DNA of 37,381 nt, taken from contig JBMNOU010000013.1 of assembly GCA_050943215.1 (NCBI GenBank), forward strand, positions 1 to 37,381, written 5' to 3'. The stretch comes from JBMNOU01 sp050943215 (GTDB lineage: Bacteria; Bacillota; Clostridia; Christensenellales; SZUA-584). The first letter of the stretch is position 1; every line of letters begins with the position of its first letter. The notes under the pieces were generated by a model. It made no database searches and was not told the origin of the DNA. It saw only the letters and a list, made by a program, of their open reading frames with translations. Below, piece after piece: positions 9,081 through 18,189 of the stretch. Made by a program: the position numbers and the translations under genes.

Positions 9081-10078
9081 TAGTATTTGTACCAACCTTT
9101 CGGCATGTAGATATCTTTGAAAGCGTTAACTGCGAACCGGTCTGTCATCCCGGCGATATAATCTGTAACTGATTGCTTTAGCCCGTATAATGCAATACGT
9201 TTCTCCGCTTCCCACCCTATATCTTGAGGCGTGCTGATAAAATGCGCAAACAGCATCTTGATCATCTTCTCTGCCTTTATTTCCTCTTCTTTTGCTTTAG
9301 AACCGAAATACACGTTGTCAAACATAAATTGCCTAAGTTTCTCCGTCATATCTTCTATCTGATTGGACATTCTAATCCATGGCCCAGATAAACTTGATTG
9401 GACAATATCGTATATCATCGTATTGATACGTTCCCCATGCGTTCTTCCCAGTGTGCATGCACATTCCTCCGGGATCGATTTTATTATGCCTGCCCTTATC
9501 GCATCATCGATATCATGATTGATATATGCGATCCTGTCCGAATAATTGACTACCATACCCTCAAGCGTTGCCGGCGTTAATGTTTTTTTGTGATTTAATA
9601 TACCATCTTTGACCTCAAACGTCAGATTCAATCCTTTGCCGCCTTCTAGCAACTGGACAACACGCAGACTCTGTTCGTTATGTTCAAAATGCTCGGTCAG
9701 ATCTTTAAGAACTTTTTCTCCCGAATGTCCAAAAGGCGTATGCCCAATATCGTGGCCAAGCGCAATTGCTTCAGTCAAATCTTCGTTGAGCCGAAGGCAC
9801 CGTGCAATCGTGCGCGCGATTTGTGCCACCTCAAGCGTATGCGTCAGCCTGGTGCGGTAATGATCTCCTTCGGGCGATAAAAAAACCTGCGTTTTGTGTT
9901 TTAAGCGTCTGAAAGACTTGCAGTGGATGATCCTGTCCCGATCGCGCTGATATGCGGTGCGCATCGGGCATGGTTCTATATCCCGTTCCCTGCCTTTGGT
10001 CTCGGCGGATTTGGCGGCATATTCGGACAGTATTTCGTATTCTCTTTTTTCGTATTCCTGCCTAAAACAAATATCCAT
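9080..10078 (-). CDS. dgt: dGTPase-like HD-domain triphosphohydrolase
   Basis: 332 aa. The HD signature is clear: RRLKHKTQVF near 56, RTRLTHTLEV near 77 and GHDIGHTPFGHSGE near 108, with a further conserved YSDRIAYINHD near 180. The family hydrolyses dNTPs to nucleoside and triphosphate, and this subgroup (deoxyguanosinetriphosphate triphosphohydrolase-like) is usual just before dnaG in Clostridia. Which dNTP is used cannot be told from sequence. The ATG at 10078 has no visible ribosome binding site, and the upstream sequence is AT-rich, so initiation may be weak or leaderless. Its stop overlaps the dnaG start. Confidence 0.88.
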   Translation of the reverse strand: MDICFRQEYEKREYEILSEYAAKSAETKGRERDIEPCPMRTAYQRDRDRIIHCKSFRRLKHKTQVFLSPEGDHYRTRLTHTLEVAQIARTIARCLRLNEDLTEAIALGHDIGHTPFGHSGEKVLKDLTEHFEHNEQSLRVVQLLEGGKGLNLTFEVKDGILNHKKTLTPATLEGMVVNYSDRIAYINHDIDDAIRAGIIKSIPEECACTLGRTHGERINTMIYDIVQSSLSGPWIRMSNQIEDMTEKLRQFMFDNVYFGSKAKEEEIKAEKMIKMLFAHFISTPQDIGWEAEKRIALYGLKQSVTDYIAGMTDRFAVNAFKDIYMPKGWYKY

Positions 10079-10169
10079 AATATATTAGTTAAACAAATAA
10101 TCTAAAAATCCTGCTCGGCACGCTCTGTTAAGTGCCCGCAACATTTAAACAGGTATCTTTATACAAAGC

Positions 10170-10197
10170 AAAAGAGACAGGATATCCTGCCTCTTTT
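10170..10197 (-). terminator. Rho-independent terminator of ppdK
   Basis: A 14-bp stem (AAAAGAGGCAGGAT paired with ATCCTGTCTCTTTT, one G-T) starts about 12 nt past the ppdK stop and ends in T-rich sequence on the minus strand. Confidence 0.8.
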
Positions 10198-10209
10198 ACA
10201 GACATTATT

Positions 10210-12840
10210 TTATTTTGTAGCTTCGATAGCAGCATGCGCCGCAGCAAGGCGCGCGATCGGAACGCGGAACGGCGAACATGAAACATAATTTAAGCCTACA
10301 TCATGGCAGAACTTGACCGAACTTGCTTCACCGCCATGTTCTCCACATATACCGAGCTTTATATTGCTTCTTGTCTTTCTTCCCAGCTCGACAGCCATAG
10401 CAATCAATTTTCCAACGCCTTTCTGGTCGATCCTTGCAAAAGGATCGAACTCATATATCTTTTTATTGTAATAATCTTCGAGGAACTTGGCAGCGTCATC
10501 CCTTGAGAACCCAAAAGCCATCTGCGTCAGATCGTTTGTTCCGAAAGAGAAGAATTCCGCCTCTTCGGCAATTTCGTCCGCTGTTAGCGCTGCCCTTGGG
10601 ACCTCGATCATCGTCCCGACGAGATATGTAATTTTAACGCCTTTTTCTTCGATAACCTGCTCTGCTGTTTTGACAACAGTATCCTTAACATATTTGAGCT
10701 CTTTGATTTCGCCGACAAGAGGAATCATGATCTCGGGCGTGATGTTGATATTCTTTTCTGATGCAACCTCGATTGCGGCTTCCATGATCGCCCTTGTCTG
10801 CATCTCGGCAATTTCCGGATAAGTCACCGCAAGACGGCAGCCTCTGTGCCCGAGCATAGGATTAAACTCGTGTAATCCTGATATAGTTTGTTTAAGCTCT
10901 TCTATAGGTATGATCATCTCCCTGGCTAGCTGTTTGATATCCTCTTCTTCATGCGGCAAAAATTCGTGCAGCGGCGGATCTAGCAGCCTGATTGTAACCG
11001 GCAATTCACCCATCACTTCATATATGCCCTTAAAATCCTGTTTCTGCATCGGGAGCAGTTTGTCCAGCGCACGTACCCTCTGAGCTTGTGTTTTTGACAC
11101 GATCATTTCGCGCATTGCGGGTATCCTGTCTTCATCAAAGAACATATGCTCCGTCCGGCAAAGGCCAATACCTTCAGCACCGAAATTGATTGCCTGGGCT
11201 GCTTCTTTGGGCGTATCCGCATTTGTTCTAACCTTGAGTGTCCTTTTCTCATCCGCCCACTCCATGATCGTTCCAAAATCGCCCGTCAGCTCGGCAGGCT
11301 GCGTTGCGATCGATTCACCGTAAACATTACCGGTAGAGCCGTCGATCGAGATATAATCTCCTTCGTGGAATGTCTTTCCACCCACAGTGTTCATCGTTTT
11401 ATCTTTTTCTATGATTATAATGTCGCCGCAACCCGAAACACAGCATGTGCCAATGCCCCTAGCCACAACGGCCGCATGGGAGGTCATTCCGCCTCTGGCT
11501 GTCAATATGCCGTTTGCCGCATACATGCCCTCGATATCTTCAGGAGATGTTTCAAGTCTTACCAGTATCACGTCTTCTCCTGCCGCTGCCGCTTCCGCAG
11601 CTTCTGTAGCCGTAAAGTATATCTTTCCGCATGCGGCGCCTGGCGACGCAGCAAGGCCTTTTGCAATCGGCTTTGCTTTTTTGAGCGCGGACGGGTCAAA
11701 CGTGGGATGGAGCAGCGAGTCAAGCTGTCTTGGCTCAACCTTTAATAATGCTTCCTCTTTTGAAAGCTTGCCTTCTTTCACCAGATCAACGGCAATCTTT
11801 AGCGCAGCTGCGGCGGTTCTTTTACCGTTTCTTGTCTGAAGCATATAAAGCTTGCCTTTTTCTATCGTGAATTCCATGTCCTGCATATCGCAATAATGAT
11901 CTTCTAATGTCGTTGCAAACATAGAAAACTGTTCATATATTTCGGGCATCGTTTCCTGAAGCCCGGCAATCGGTTCGGGGGTTCTGATGCCGGCCACAAC
12001 GTCTTCACCCTGTGCATTAATCAGATACTCGCCGTAAAGCTTTTTTTCACCCGTTGAGGGGTTCCTGGTAAACGCAACGCCCGTGCCCGAGTCGTTACCA
12101 ATGTTGCCAAATACCATGACCTGCACATTGACGGCCGTTCCCCAGTCGCCCGGGATATCGTTCATGCGGCGGTAAACGTTGGCTCTTGGATTATCCCATG
12201 AACTAAAAACTGCTTTGATGGCTTCGAGGAGCTGTTCTTTAGGATCCTGCGGAAATTCTTTTCCCATTTCGGCATAGTACAGCGTCTTGTATCTTTGAAC
12301 GATCTGTTTTAAATCGCCAGCCGTCAGGTCTGTATCGTTCTTCACGCCGCATTTTTCTTTTGTATCGTCTAAGATTTCATCAAATTTCGCTTTGGAGATA
12401 CCCATCACAACGTCTGAGAACATCTGAATAAACCGTCTATAGCTATCAAAAGCAAAGCGCTCGTTATTCGTCAGTTTCGCCAGACCGTTGACAGAAACGT
12501 CATTTAGACCAAGGTTAAGAATTGTATCCATCATGCCGGGCATAGATACTCTTGCTCCCGAACGTACGGATACCAGCAGCGGATTCTGCGGATCCCCAAA
12601 CTTCTTGCCGTTAATCTCTTCCGTTTTTTCAAGAGCCTTGTAGATCTGTTCCAATATATCATCGGCAATGGTCTGGTTATCCTCATAATAACGGTTGCAC
12701 GCCTCGGTTGAGACCGTAAACCCCTGGGGTACAGGCAGCCCCAGCCCAGTCATCTCCGCCAAGTTGGCGCCTTTGCCACCGAGCAGGTTCTTCATAGAAG
12801 CATTTCCTTCGCTAAAAAGATATACAAACTTTTTTGACAT
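10210..12840 (-). CDS. ppdK: Pyruvate, phosphate dikinase
   Basis: 876 aa, the normal length. It interconverts pyruvate + ATP + Pi with PEP + AMP + PPi, in anaerobes often working in the glycolytic direction. The N-terminal ATP-grasp domain begins with LLGGKGANLAEMTGLGLPVP. The phosphohistidine swivelling domain has GGMTSHAAVVARG near residue 452 (catalytic His). The C-terminal PEP/pyruvate barrel has LCRTEHMFF and GICGEHGG, with the catalytic Cys in that last motif. The start is ATG 12840 with GGAGGAG a few bases upstream. A longer reading from 13011 would add a 57-residue, non-homologous extension that runs across the promoter. It is monocistronic. Confidence 0.97.
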   Translation of the reverse strand: MSKKFVYLFSEGNASMKNLLGGKGANLAEMTGLGLPVPQGFTVSTEACNRYYEDNQTIADDILEQIYKALEKTEEINGKKFGDPQNPLLVSVRSGARVSMPGMMDTILNLGLNDVSVNGLAKLTNNERFAFDSYRRFIQMFSDVVMGISKAKFDEILDDTKEKCGVKNDTDLTAGDLKQIVQRYKTLYYAEMGKEFPQDPKEQLLEAIKAVFSSWDNPRANVYRRMNDIPGDWGTAVNVQVMVFGNIGNDSGTGVAFTRNPSTGEKKLYGEYLINAQGEDVVAGIRTPEPIAGLQETMPEIYEQFSMFATTLEDHYCDMQDMEFTIEKGKLYMLQTRNGKRTAAAALKIAVDLVKEGKLSKEEALLKVEPRQLDSLLHPTFDPSALKKAKPIAKGLAASPGAACGKIYFTATEAAEAAAAGEDVILVRLETSPEDIEGMYAANGILTARGGMTSHAAVVARGIGTCCVSGCGDIIIIEKDKTMNTVGGKTFHEGDYISIDGSTGNVYGESIATQPAELTGDFGTIMEWADEKRTLKVRTNADTPKEAAQAINFGAEGIGLCRTEHMFFDEDRIPAMREMIVSKTQAQRVRALDKLLPMQKQDFKGIYEVMGELPVTIRLLDPPLHEFLPHEEEDIKQLAREMIIPIEELKQTISGLHEFNPMLGHRGCRLAVTYPEIAEMQTRAIMEAAIEVASEKNINITPEIMIPLVGEIKELKYVKDTVVKTAEQVIEEKGVKITYLVGTMIEVPRAALTADEIAEEAEFFSFGTNDLTQMAFGFSRDDAAKFLEDYYNKKIYEFDPFARIDQKGVGKLIAMAVELGRKTRSNIKLGICGEHGGEASSVKFCHDVGLNYVSCSPFRVPIARLAAAHAAIEATK

Positions 12841-12900
12841 TATATTAACTCCTCCAATTATTTTTGCAGTCCAAGCCGCTGCATAATAGACTCGCCAAAA

Positions 12901-12930
12901 ATTATACACCATTAAAGGGGACTTGTACAA
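12901..12930 (-). promoter_or_regulatory. Sigma-A promoter of ppdK
   Basis: Minus-strand TTGTAC (12925-12930) and TATAAT (12901-12906) are 18 bp apart, giving a leader of about 55 nt before the ppdK ATG at 12840. Confidence 0.65.
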
Positions 12931-13029
12931 CAGAACCATCATATCAATTATTTTACTGCTGAACAATAATAAAATTAATTTTTTATAAATATAACTCTTT
13001 ACGCCGGTCAAATCACGGCCATACCATAT

Positions 13030-13665
13030 TTATAGAAGTTTAATCAGGGCTGGGGTCAGCAGTGTTTCCAAAAATACACCGATCATTGAAAACAAATAGA
13101 CCTTGAACATTCTTGCAAAGTGCGGTTTTGACGAAATCATACGGTCTCTTGCAGTGTTTGGTATTTTTCTGTTTTTAAATACTGTGATCGAATTATTAAG
13201 CCCTAAAACACCCGCTTTGCATACACACGGCAATAGCACCAGATTCGGAATGAAAGTGCAAAAGATGATTGCCAGGAAACCGCCGGATCCAATATTTAAA
13301 GATAGTGCTCCTACTGTAAACCCGACGCAAAATCCCTTGAAGATCAATATGGCTGTAATTGCCGGCATGCCTATCATCAGCAGTGAAAACATTGCGATCG
13401 CCCCGAATATCAAAGTATCCTGTAAGAATGAATGAATAAAAACACTAAAATAATCTATTGATTGCGTTTTTACCGAATGAAGAAGCATGCTGATATATTC
13501 TAAAAGCGCCAATTTATTAATGTGCGTCATATTGCTTACTGTGAACGTGCCCGCGGTAATACCCATGACAAGAAAAAAGACGAGTATTAAATACTGGAGC
13601 TTGTTGTCTAGCACGTCCATGGAAACCCGTCTTTTAAGGAAAGCCAACAAAAACACCGCCCCCAT
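13030..13665 (-). CDS. spoIIM: Stage II sporulation protein M
   Basis: 211 aa with about five hydrophobic segments and the family's NIGSGGFLAII/FIPNLVLLP pattern. With SpoIID and SpoIIP it drives septal peptidoglycan remodelling and mother-cell membrane migration during engulfment. SpoIIM is the polytopic membrane anchor. The ATG at 13665 has only a weak ribosome binding site. A second in-frame ATG at 13620 would still leave all membrane segments, so the start may be later. It lies 45 nt after spo0A, in the same direction. No clear sigma-E promoter was found, so it may be read through from spo0A as well as from a mother-cell promoter. Confidence 0.88.
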   Translation of the reverse strand: MGAVFLLAFLKRRVSMDVLDNKLQYLILVFFLVMGITAGTFTVSNMTHINKLALLEYISMLLHSVKTQSIDYFSVFIHSFLQDTLIFGAIAMFSLLMIGMPAITAILIFKGFCVGFTVGALSLNIGSGGFLAIIFCTFIPNLVLLPCVCKAGVLGLNNSITVFKNRKIPNTARDRMISSKPHFARMFKVYLFSMIGVFLETLLTPALIKLL

Positions 13666-13710
13666 GCAATCTCTGTCATTGATAGATATGCATGGCTAAC
13701 GGCATGTATG

Positions 13711-14499
13711 CTAATCTATGTATTTTAACTCCGTATTCAGTTTGTCCGCAAGCATTGCGATAAACTCACCGTTTGTCGGCTTGCCTTTTGTATCGAGTAT
13801 CGTATAACCGAAAAAGTCTTCAAGCACCTTGATATTTCCCCTACTCCATGCGGTTTCAATGGCATGGCGCATCGCTCGCTCTACCCTCTGGGGAGTTGAA
13901 TGGTATTTCTCTGCAACCGACACATAAAGGCCGGTGGTCAACCGACTCATCAGATCAAAATTTTCATGCACCATCAAAATGGCATCTCGTAAATAATAAT
14001 ACCCCTTAATGTTTGCTGTGATACCGACTTGTTTGATATGCCTTGTCACAACATCGCTAGGGTCTATGTTCCATTTATCTCCATTAATCACGGTTGATGT
14101 GTTTTTGTGCGCCATCAGCTCAACGATACGTTTTTTGAAGACCTCTTTTTCAAACGGCTTGATAAATATATAATCAACGTTATAATTCTCAGCCTTTTTT
14201 AAGACAAAATCAAGACCGACCGCGGATGTCATCACAACTTTTGTATTGCCGTCGTAGCTGTTTTTGCTTAGCTCTTCCAAAACTGCAAAGCTGTCGAGAA
14301 TAGGCATAATCAGATCAACAATAAGCAAGTCAGGCTTATGGCACATCGTTAATTCGAAAGCCTGGCGTCCATCAAACGCGTAGTCTTCGATATAGAACAT
14401 CCCGGTTTCAGTCAGAAAATTCGAAATTAATCGTAAATAGTCTCTGTTATTATCCGCCAGGACTGTTCTGTACATAACCTGATTACTCTTTGTGTCCAT
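13711..14499 (-). CDS. spo0A: Sporulation master response regulator Spo0A
   Basis: 262 aa. The N-terminal receiver domain has phosphoacceptor D62 in LLIVDLIMP, Thr/Ser in MTSA and Lys in FIKPF. The C-terminal DNA-binding domain has TPQRVERAMRHAIETAW, nearly invariant in Spo0A. The usual acidic pair (Asp-Asp, Mg2+ binding) reads Asp16-Asn17 here (codons GAT AAT). ATG at 14499 has AAAGGAA about 9 nt upstream. It sits downstream of spoIVB, as in most endospore formers, and is preceded by a sigma-H type promoter, consistent with the known phosphorelay control of this gene. Confidence 0.97.
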   Translation of the reverse strand: MDTKSNQVMYRTVLADNNRDYLRLISNFLTETGMFYIEDYAFDGRQAFELTMCHKPDLLIVDLIMPILDSFAVLEELSKNSYDGNTKVVMTSAVGLDFVLKKAENYNVDYIFIKPFEKEVFKKRIVELMAHKNTSTVINGDKWNIDPSDVVTRHIKQVGITANIKGYYYLRDAILMVHENFDLMSRLTTGLYVSVAEKYHSTPQRVERAMRHAIETAWSRGNIKVLEDFFGYTILDTKGKPTNGEFIAMLADKLNTELKYID

Positions 14500-14572
14500 T
14501 TTAGTATGTTCCTTTGGTATGATTATGGTGTATGAATATTGCTATTATTAAATTAAAAAGTATTATATTATG

Positions 14573-14601
14573 GTATTCAACACTATTTAATAAAACCCTG
14601 C
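14573..14601 (-). promoter_or_regulatory. Sigma-H promoter of spo0A
   Basis: Minus-strand GCAGGGTTT (14593-14601) matches the sigma-H -35 consensus RnAGGAwWW with one mismatch. It is followed after 11 bp by GTTGAATAC (14573-14581), matching RnnGAATww except for the last base. B. subtilis spo0A has a sigma-H promoter in the equivalent place. A near-match to a Spo0A box (TGTCGGA against TGTCGAA) lies upstream at 14645-14651. Confidence 0.65.
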
Positions 14602-14655
14602 TAATATATGCACTACGAACAAAATAGCCTATAATTAGACAATATCCGACATTTT

Positions 14656-15918
14656 TTATTGTATTTGATCCAACATCCAATCTGCATACAGACCATATCC
14701 TTTTGTAGGATTATTTACAAAAACATGCGTAACTGCACCTATTAGCTTGCCATTCTGAATAATTGGACTCCCGCTCATGCCCTGAATGATACCGCCCGTC
14801 TTTTCAAGAAGCTCTTCGTCAGTAATGCGCAATATAATCCCTTTCTGCCCGGCCTCGTCCTGCTGATTGACCTTAATTATCTCGCAGTCAAACGCCTTGA
14901 CTCCCTCATGATCGATTGTCGCCAAAATACAAGCGCCCCCAACAACGACTTCTTCCCGGTTTGCGACAGGTATCGGATCCAAAAACGCAGTAAGGTCGAT
15001 ATCGTCATATATTGTACCGTAAATGCCAAACTCAGTATTCCTTTTGATAACACCCATAGTACCGCCAGCGTTAGAAAAATAACCCTTTATCTCACCAGGG
15101 ACGCCGCTTTCTCCTTTATTCACTTGCAACACTTCTGAAAAATATATTTCACCTTCTTTTAAACTGAGTATATTACCCGTATCGAGATCGCATATTGCAT
15201 GCCCAAGCCCACCGAACCATCTCTTGTCGGGCAAGATAAATGTCAGCGTGCCCACACCTGCTGTACTGTCTCTGACCCAGGCGCCAAGGCGCATTTTTCC
15301 ATCTGAATAGTCCTTAACCGGTTGAATTTCAAGGTTTAACGTTCTGCCGTTTCTATTAACAATAATATCAAGCTTTCCTACAAGCTCATCCACAATCTTT
15401 GACAGATGATCCGCATCCTCAATGTCTACCCCGTTAACGCTGAGAATCACATCTCCCGGAAGCATACCGGATTCCCTTGCCGGGTTGACAATCTGACCAT
15501 TCTCCAGCTCAATTCCAGTAATGCCGACAACAAGTGCGCCCTTAGTATATAATGTAACCCCAATGCTATGGCCTCCAGGGATGACCATTAGCTCATCGCT
15601 GACATTGACCTTAACGCTTTTTACAGGCAATCCGAACAATGTTAGTTCGATCGTGGTATCTCCGTTGTTTAGCGATTCGATAACAAGAGGGCTTTGCATG
15701 CCCGTCACATCGCCTAGCGTTTCGCTTGTGATATTAACGACGCCGGTGGTCGCAACATCCGCCTTTACTGGCAAGCCTAGATCAATGGTTTTGGAAGACC
15801 CCTTTAAAATATATATCTCATTCGGTATATTTGAATAGCTCTGCATGGCCGGCAGAAAATAAACGGTACATAGCAGAATAACAAATATTATACCAAAAAA
15901 CCTGATAGTTTTTTTCAA
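14656..15918 (-). CDS. spoIVB: SpoIVB serine peptidase (S55)
   Basis: About 420 aa. An N-terminal membrane/signal segment (KKTIRFFGIIFVILL) is followed by a PDZ domain near residues 125-205 and the S55 protease domain. The catalytic His lies in GLGHAICD and the Ser in IQGMSGSPII near the C-terminus. Secreted from the forespore into the intermembrane space, it cleaves SpoIVFA and so triggers pro-sigma-K processing. The best start is TTG 15918 with AGAGG 8 nt upstream; the GTG at 15927 overlaps that ribosome binding site. Upstream, GTATA followed after about 15 bp by AACGACAATA weakly resembles a sigma-F/G promoter. Confidence 0.95.
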   Translation of the reverse strand: MKKTIRFFGIIFVILLCTVYFLPAMQSYSNIPNEIYILKGSSKTIDLGLPVKADVATTGVVNITSETLGDVTGMQSPLVIESLNNGDTTIELTLFGLPVKSVKVNVSDELMVIPGGHSIGVTLYTKGALVVGITGIELENGQIVNPARESGMLPGDVILSVNGVDIEDADHLSKIVDELVGKLDIIVNRNGRTLNLEIQPVKDYSDGKMRLGAWVRDSTAGVGTLTFILPDKRWFGGLGHAICDLDTGNILSLKEGEIYFSEVLQVNKGESGVPGEIKGYFSNAGGTMGVIKRNTEFGIYGTIYDDIDLTAFLDPIPVANREEVVVGGACILATIDHEGVKAFDCEIIKVNQQDEAGQKGIILRITDEELLEKTGGIIQGMSGSPIIQNGKLIGAVTHVFVNNPTKGYGLYADWMLDQIQ

Positions 15919-16005
15919 AAATAACACCTCTGCACAATGATTTCTTTTAATTATTGTCGTTTGAGGTGTTCGAATTTATACTTTGAAATATTGTTCAATA
16001 TTTGA

Positions 16006-17694
16006 TTATATTGACGTTTTAATATCTTTTGATATTTTCAGCATCTCTTTCGCATGCTCTTTTGCGACGTTTGAATCGCCGCCCGAAAGCCTTGCAATTT
16101 CGCTTATTCTATCCTGCTTAGATAACGGTTGCAGCAATGTTTTTGTAGCGTTCTCATCGCTTTCTTTAGATACCAGAAAATGTTTGTCCGCCATGCTCGC
16201 AATCTGCGGCAAATGCGTCACGCAGATCACCTGCCGGCTTTTTGATATATTATATAATTTTTCCGCAACCACCTGTGCCATCCTTCCGCTGATACCCGTA
16301 TCAATCTCATCAAAAATCATCGTTGGAATGCCACCCTTGTCTGCAGCAATATTTTTCAGCGCCAGCATAATACGGGAAACTTCTCCGCCAGACACAATTT
16401 TTTTCATTGGTTTTTGCGGCTCTCCTCTGTTCGTCGATATATAAAACGATGCCTCGTCGATACCGTTTGTTGAAAATTCGCAATCATCAATGCTTTTTAC
16501 CTCTTCGAAATTTATCGAGAACCGTGCAGATGACATCCCAAGATCCTCAAGCTGCTCCATCATTTTGCTTTCGAATTTTGATGCTGTATCCCTTCGTATT
16601 TGTGATAACCGAACCGATTTATTATATAAATCTGATTTTAACCTGCCGGCTTTTTCGGATAATTCTCTAACCAGCCTCTCACTGTCAACCAGATCATTGA
16701 GTTCCTGTTCGGCATTTTTTAAAAACATACCGGTAACGTAAGCATCACTATATTTTCTTTTCAGGCTGCCGATTAGAGAAAGCCTCTCTTCAATCTCTTC
16801 TAATGTTACGCTATCAAAATTACACATATCCATCTCGCCGCGAATCTGTGAGGCAATATCCTCTAAAGCATAATAAGCTTCGCTGATCTGTCCGGCGATG
16901 TCTTCGTAATTTTTGTCGATATAAGCAATGCTTTGAAAACGGCTGCTGATATCTTTTAGTGCGGCCAGCACGTTTGCCGCCTCGGACCGGTATAAAGAAT
17001 CGTAAGCGCTGCCGAGCACATTCATGATTTTTTCTGCCGCGTTCAGCCTCTTTTTTTGCGTCAGAAGATCGTCCTCTTCACCTTCTATAATATTCGCCTG
17101 CCTGATCTCATTGATCTGAAACTGAAGTATGTCGATCTTTCGCTCACGGTCACCTTCTGCCCCGAAAAGAGACAGTAGCCTGCTGCTCACAGCAGTATAT
17201 TCTTTATAGGCCGTTTTAACATCTGCCTTGGCGTTGGTTATCCTGATGTCAAAACCGTCGAGCAACGCGATATGATTTTTTTCATTAAAAAGTGACTGAT
17301 GCTCATGCTGTCCGTGAATATCGACGAGCAAATCACCAACCTGCTTTAAAACGGCCAGCGTAACAAGAGCTCCATTGATTCTGCATACGTTTTTTCCGCT
17401 CGCACTGAGTTCCCTTGATAGCACAATATCCTGCTCCGGTTCGATCTCCTGCCCGGACAGAATCTCATTAACACTGGCTGGTATATCAGAAAACCATGCC
17501 TCTACCATGGCTTTTGACTCTCCGGTACGTATCATTTCCCTATCTGCCCTCTCACCGAGCACCAGATTGACGGAATCGATAATGATCGACTTGCCGGCGC
17601 CCGTTTCTCCTGAAAGCACATTCATACCGTCCGATAGATCAACACTCAGTTCATTTATCAATGCGATGTTTTTTATCACCAATTGATTCAACAT
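16006..17694 (-). CDS. recN: DNA repair protein RecN (SMC-like)
   Basis: 562 aa. Walker A is GETGAGKSIIID near residues 29-40. A coiled-coil middle region follows, then the ABC signature VSGGEVSRIMLA, Walker B MIFDEIDTGISG and CVTHLPQIAS. RecN is an SMC-family ATPase that gathers double-strand-break ends before recombination. ATG at 17694 lies 15 nt after argR; its ribosome binding site is weak, so coupling to argR is likely. No SOS box is visible. Position between argR and spoIVB is the standard Firmicutes order. Confidence 0.96.
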   Translation of the reverse strand: MLNQLVIKNIALINELSVDLSDGMNVLSGETGAGKSIIIDSVNLVLGERADREMIRTGESKAMVEAWFSDIPASVNEILSGQEIEPEQDIVLSRELSASGKNVCRINGALVTLAVLKQVGDLLVDIHGQHEHQSLFNEKNHIALLDGFDIRITNAKADVKTAYKEYTAVSSRLLSLFGAEGDRERKIDILQFQINEIRQANIIEGEEDDLLTQKKRLNAAEKIMNVLGSAYDSLYRSEAANVLAALKDISSRFQSIAYIDKNYEDIAGQISEAYYALEDIASQIRGEMDMCNFDSVTLEEIEERLSLIGSLKRKYSDAYVTGMFLKNAEQELNDLVDSERLVRELSEKAGRLKSDLYNKSVRLSQIRRDTASKFESKMMEQLEDLGMSSARFSINFEEVKSIDDCEFSTNGIDEASFYISTNRGEPQKPMKKIVSGGEVSRIMLALKNIAADKGGIPTMIFDEIDTGISGRMAQVVAEKLYNISKSRQVICVTHLPQIASMADKHFLVSKESDENATKTLLQPLSKQDRISEIARLSGGDSNVAKEHAKEMLKISKDIKTSI

Positions 17695-17709
17695 ATACGC
17701 GCTACCCAG

Positions 17710-18168
17710 TTAATTATTCAAGCTCGTCATTTTATTAAGCTCAGCCACAACACGTTTTTGCATTCCTTCTTCCCTAACTGCAACAAAAATAGTGTTATCT
17801 CCGGCAATCGTTCCAACTATATATTCCATATTAAGTTTGTCAATCGCCTCGGCAGCAGCATTGGCGCTGCCCGCCATCGTCCGTACAACAATAATAGACG
17901 CCGCCTGCTCCACCGAAATAACGGTGTCTCTGAAAACACGCTTAAACACATCCAACTTGCCTGGCTGCTCTTTTCCGGTCGCAGCGTATTTATACATGCC
18001 GTTTTCCGCCTGAACCTTAATTAGCTTAAGCTCTTTAATATCACGCGATATTGTTGCTTGTGTTACCTCGATACCCTTTTCTTTGAGTATTTCCGATAAT
18101 TCATCCTGTGTCTCAACGTCATACCTTTCAATCACGTCAAGAATCATGCTTTGTCTTCCCTGTTTCAT
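17710..18168 (-). CDS. argR: Arginine repressor ArgR/AhrC
   Basis: 152 aa. The N-terminal winged helix includes TQDELSEIL and VTQATISRDIKEL. The C-terminal oligomerisation/arginine-binding domain has GTIAGDNTIFVAVR, whose Gly-Thr-x-Ala-Gly-Asp-Asp/Asn stretch binds arginine. The hexamer controls arginine biosynthesis and catabolism. I start it at ATG 18168, since the upstream ATG at 18177 touches the AGGAAGG ribosome binding site; this gives the usual family length. It sits 21 nt after nadK. Confidence 0.95.
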   Translation of the reverse strand: MKQGRQSMILDVIERYDVETQDELSEILKEKGIEVTQATISRDIKELKLIKVQAENGMYKYAATGKEQPGKLDVFKRVFRDTVISVEQAASIIVVRTMAGSANAAAEAIDKLNMEYIVGTIAGDNTIFVAVREEGMQKRVVAELNKMTSLNN

Positions 18169-18189
18169 CCCCAGCATCCCTTCCTATTT

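Noticed and set aside
12841..13011. 57-residue N-terminal extension of ppdK
   Set aside because: It crosses a good promoter and lies upstream of a strong ribosome binding site with the family's normal start.
13012..13029. Terminator between spoIIM and ppdK
   Set aside because: Only a short GCCG/CGGC pairing is visible, with no U run.
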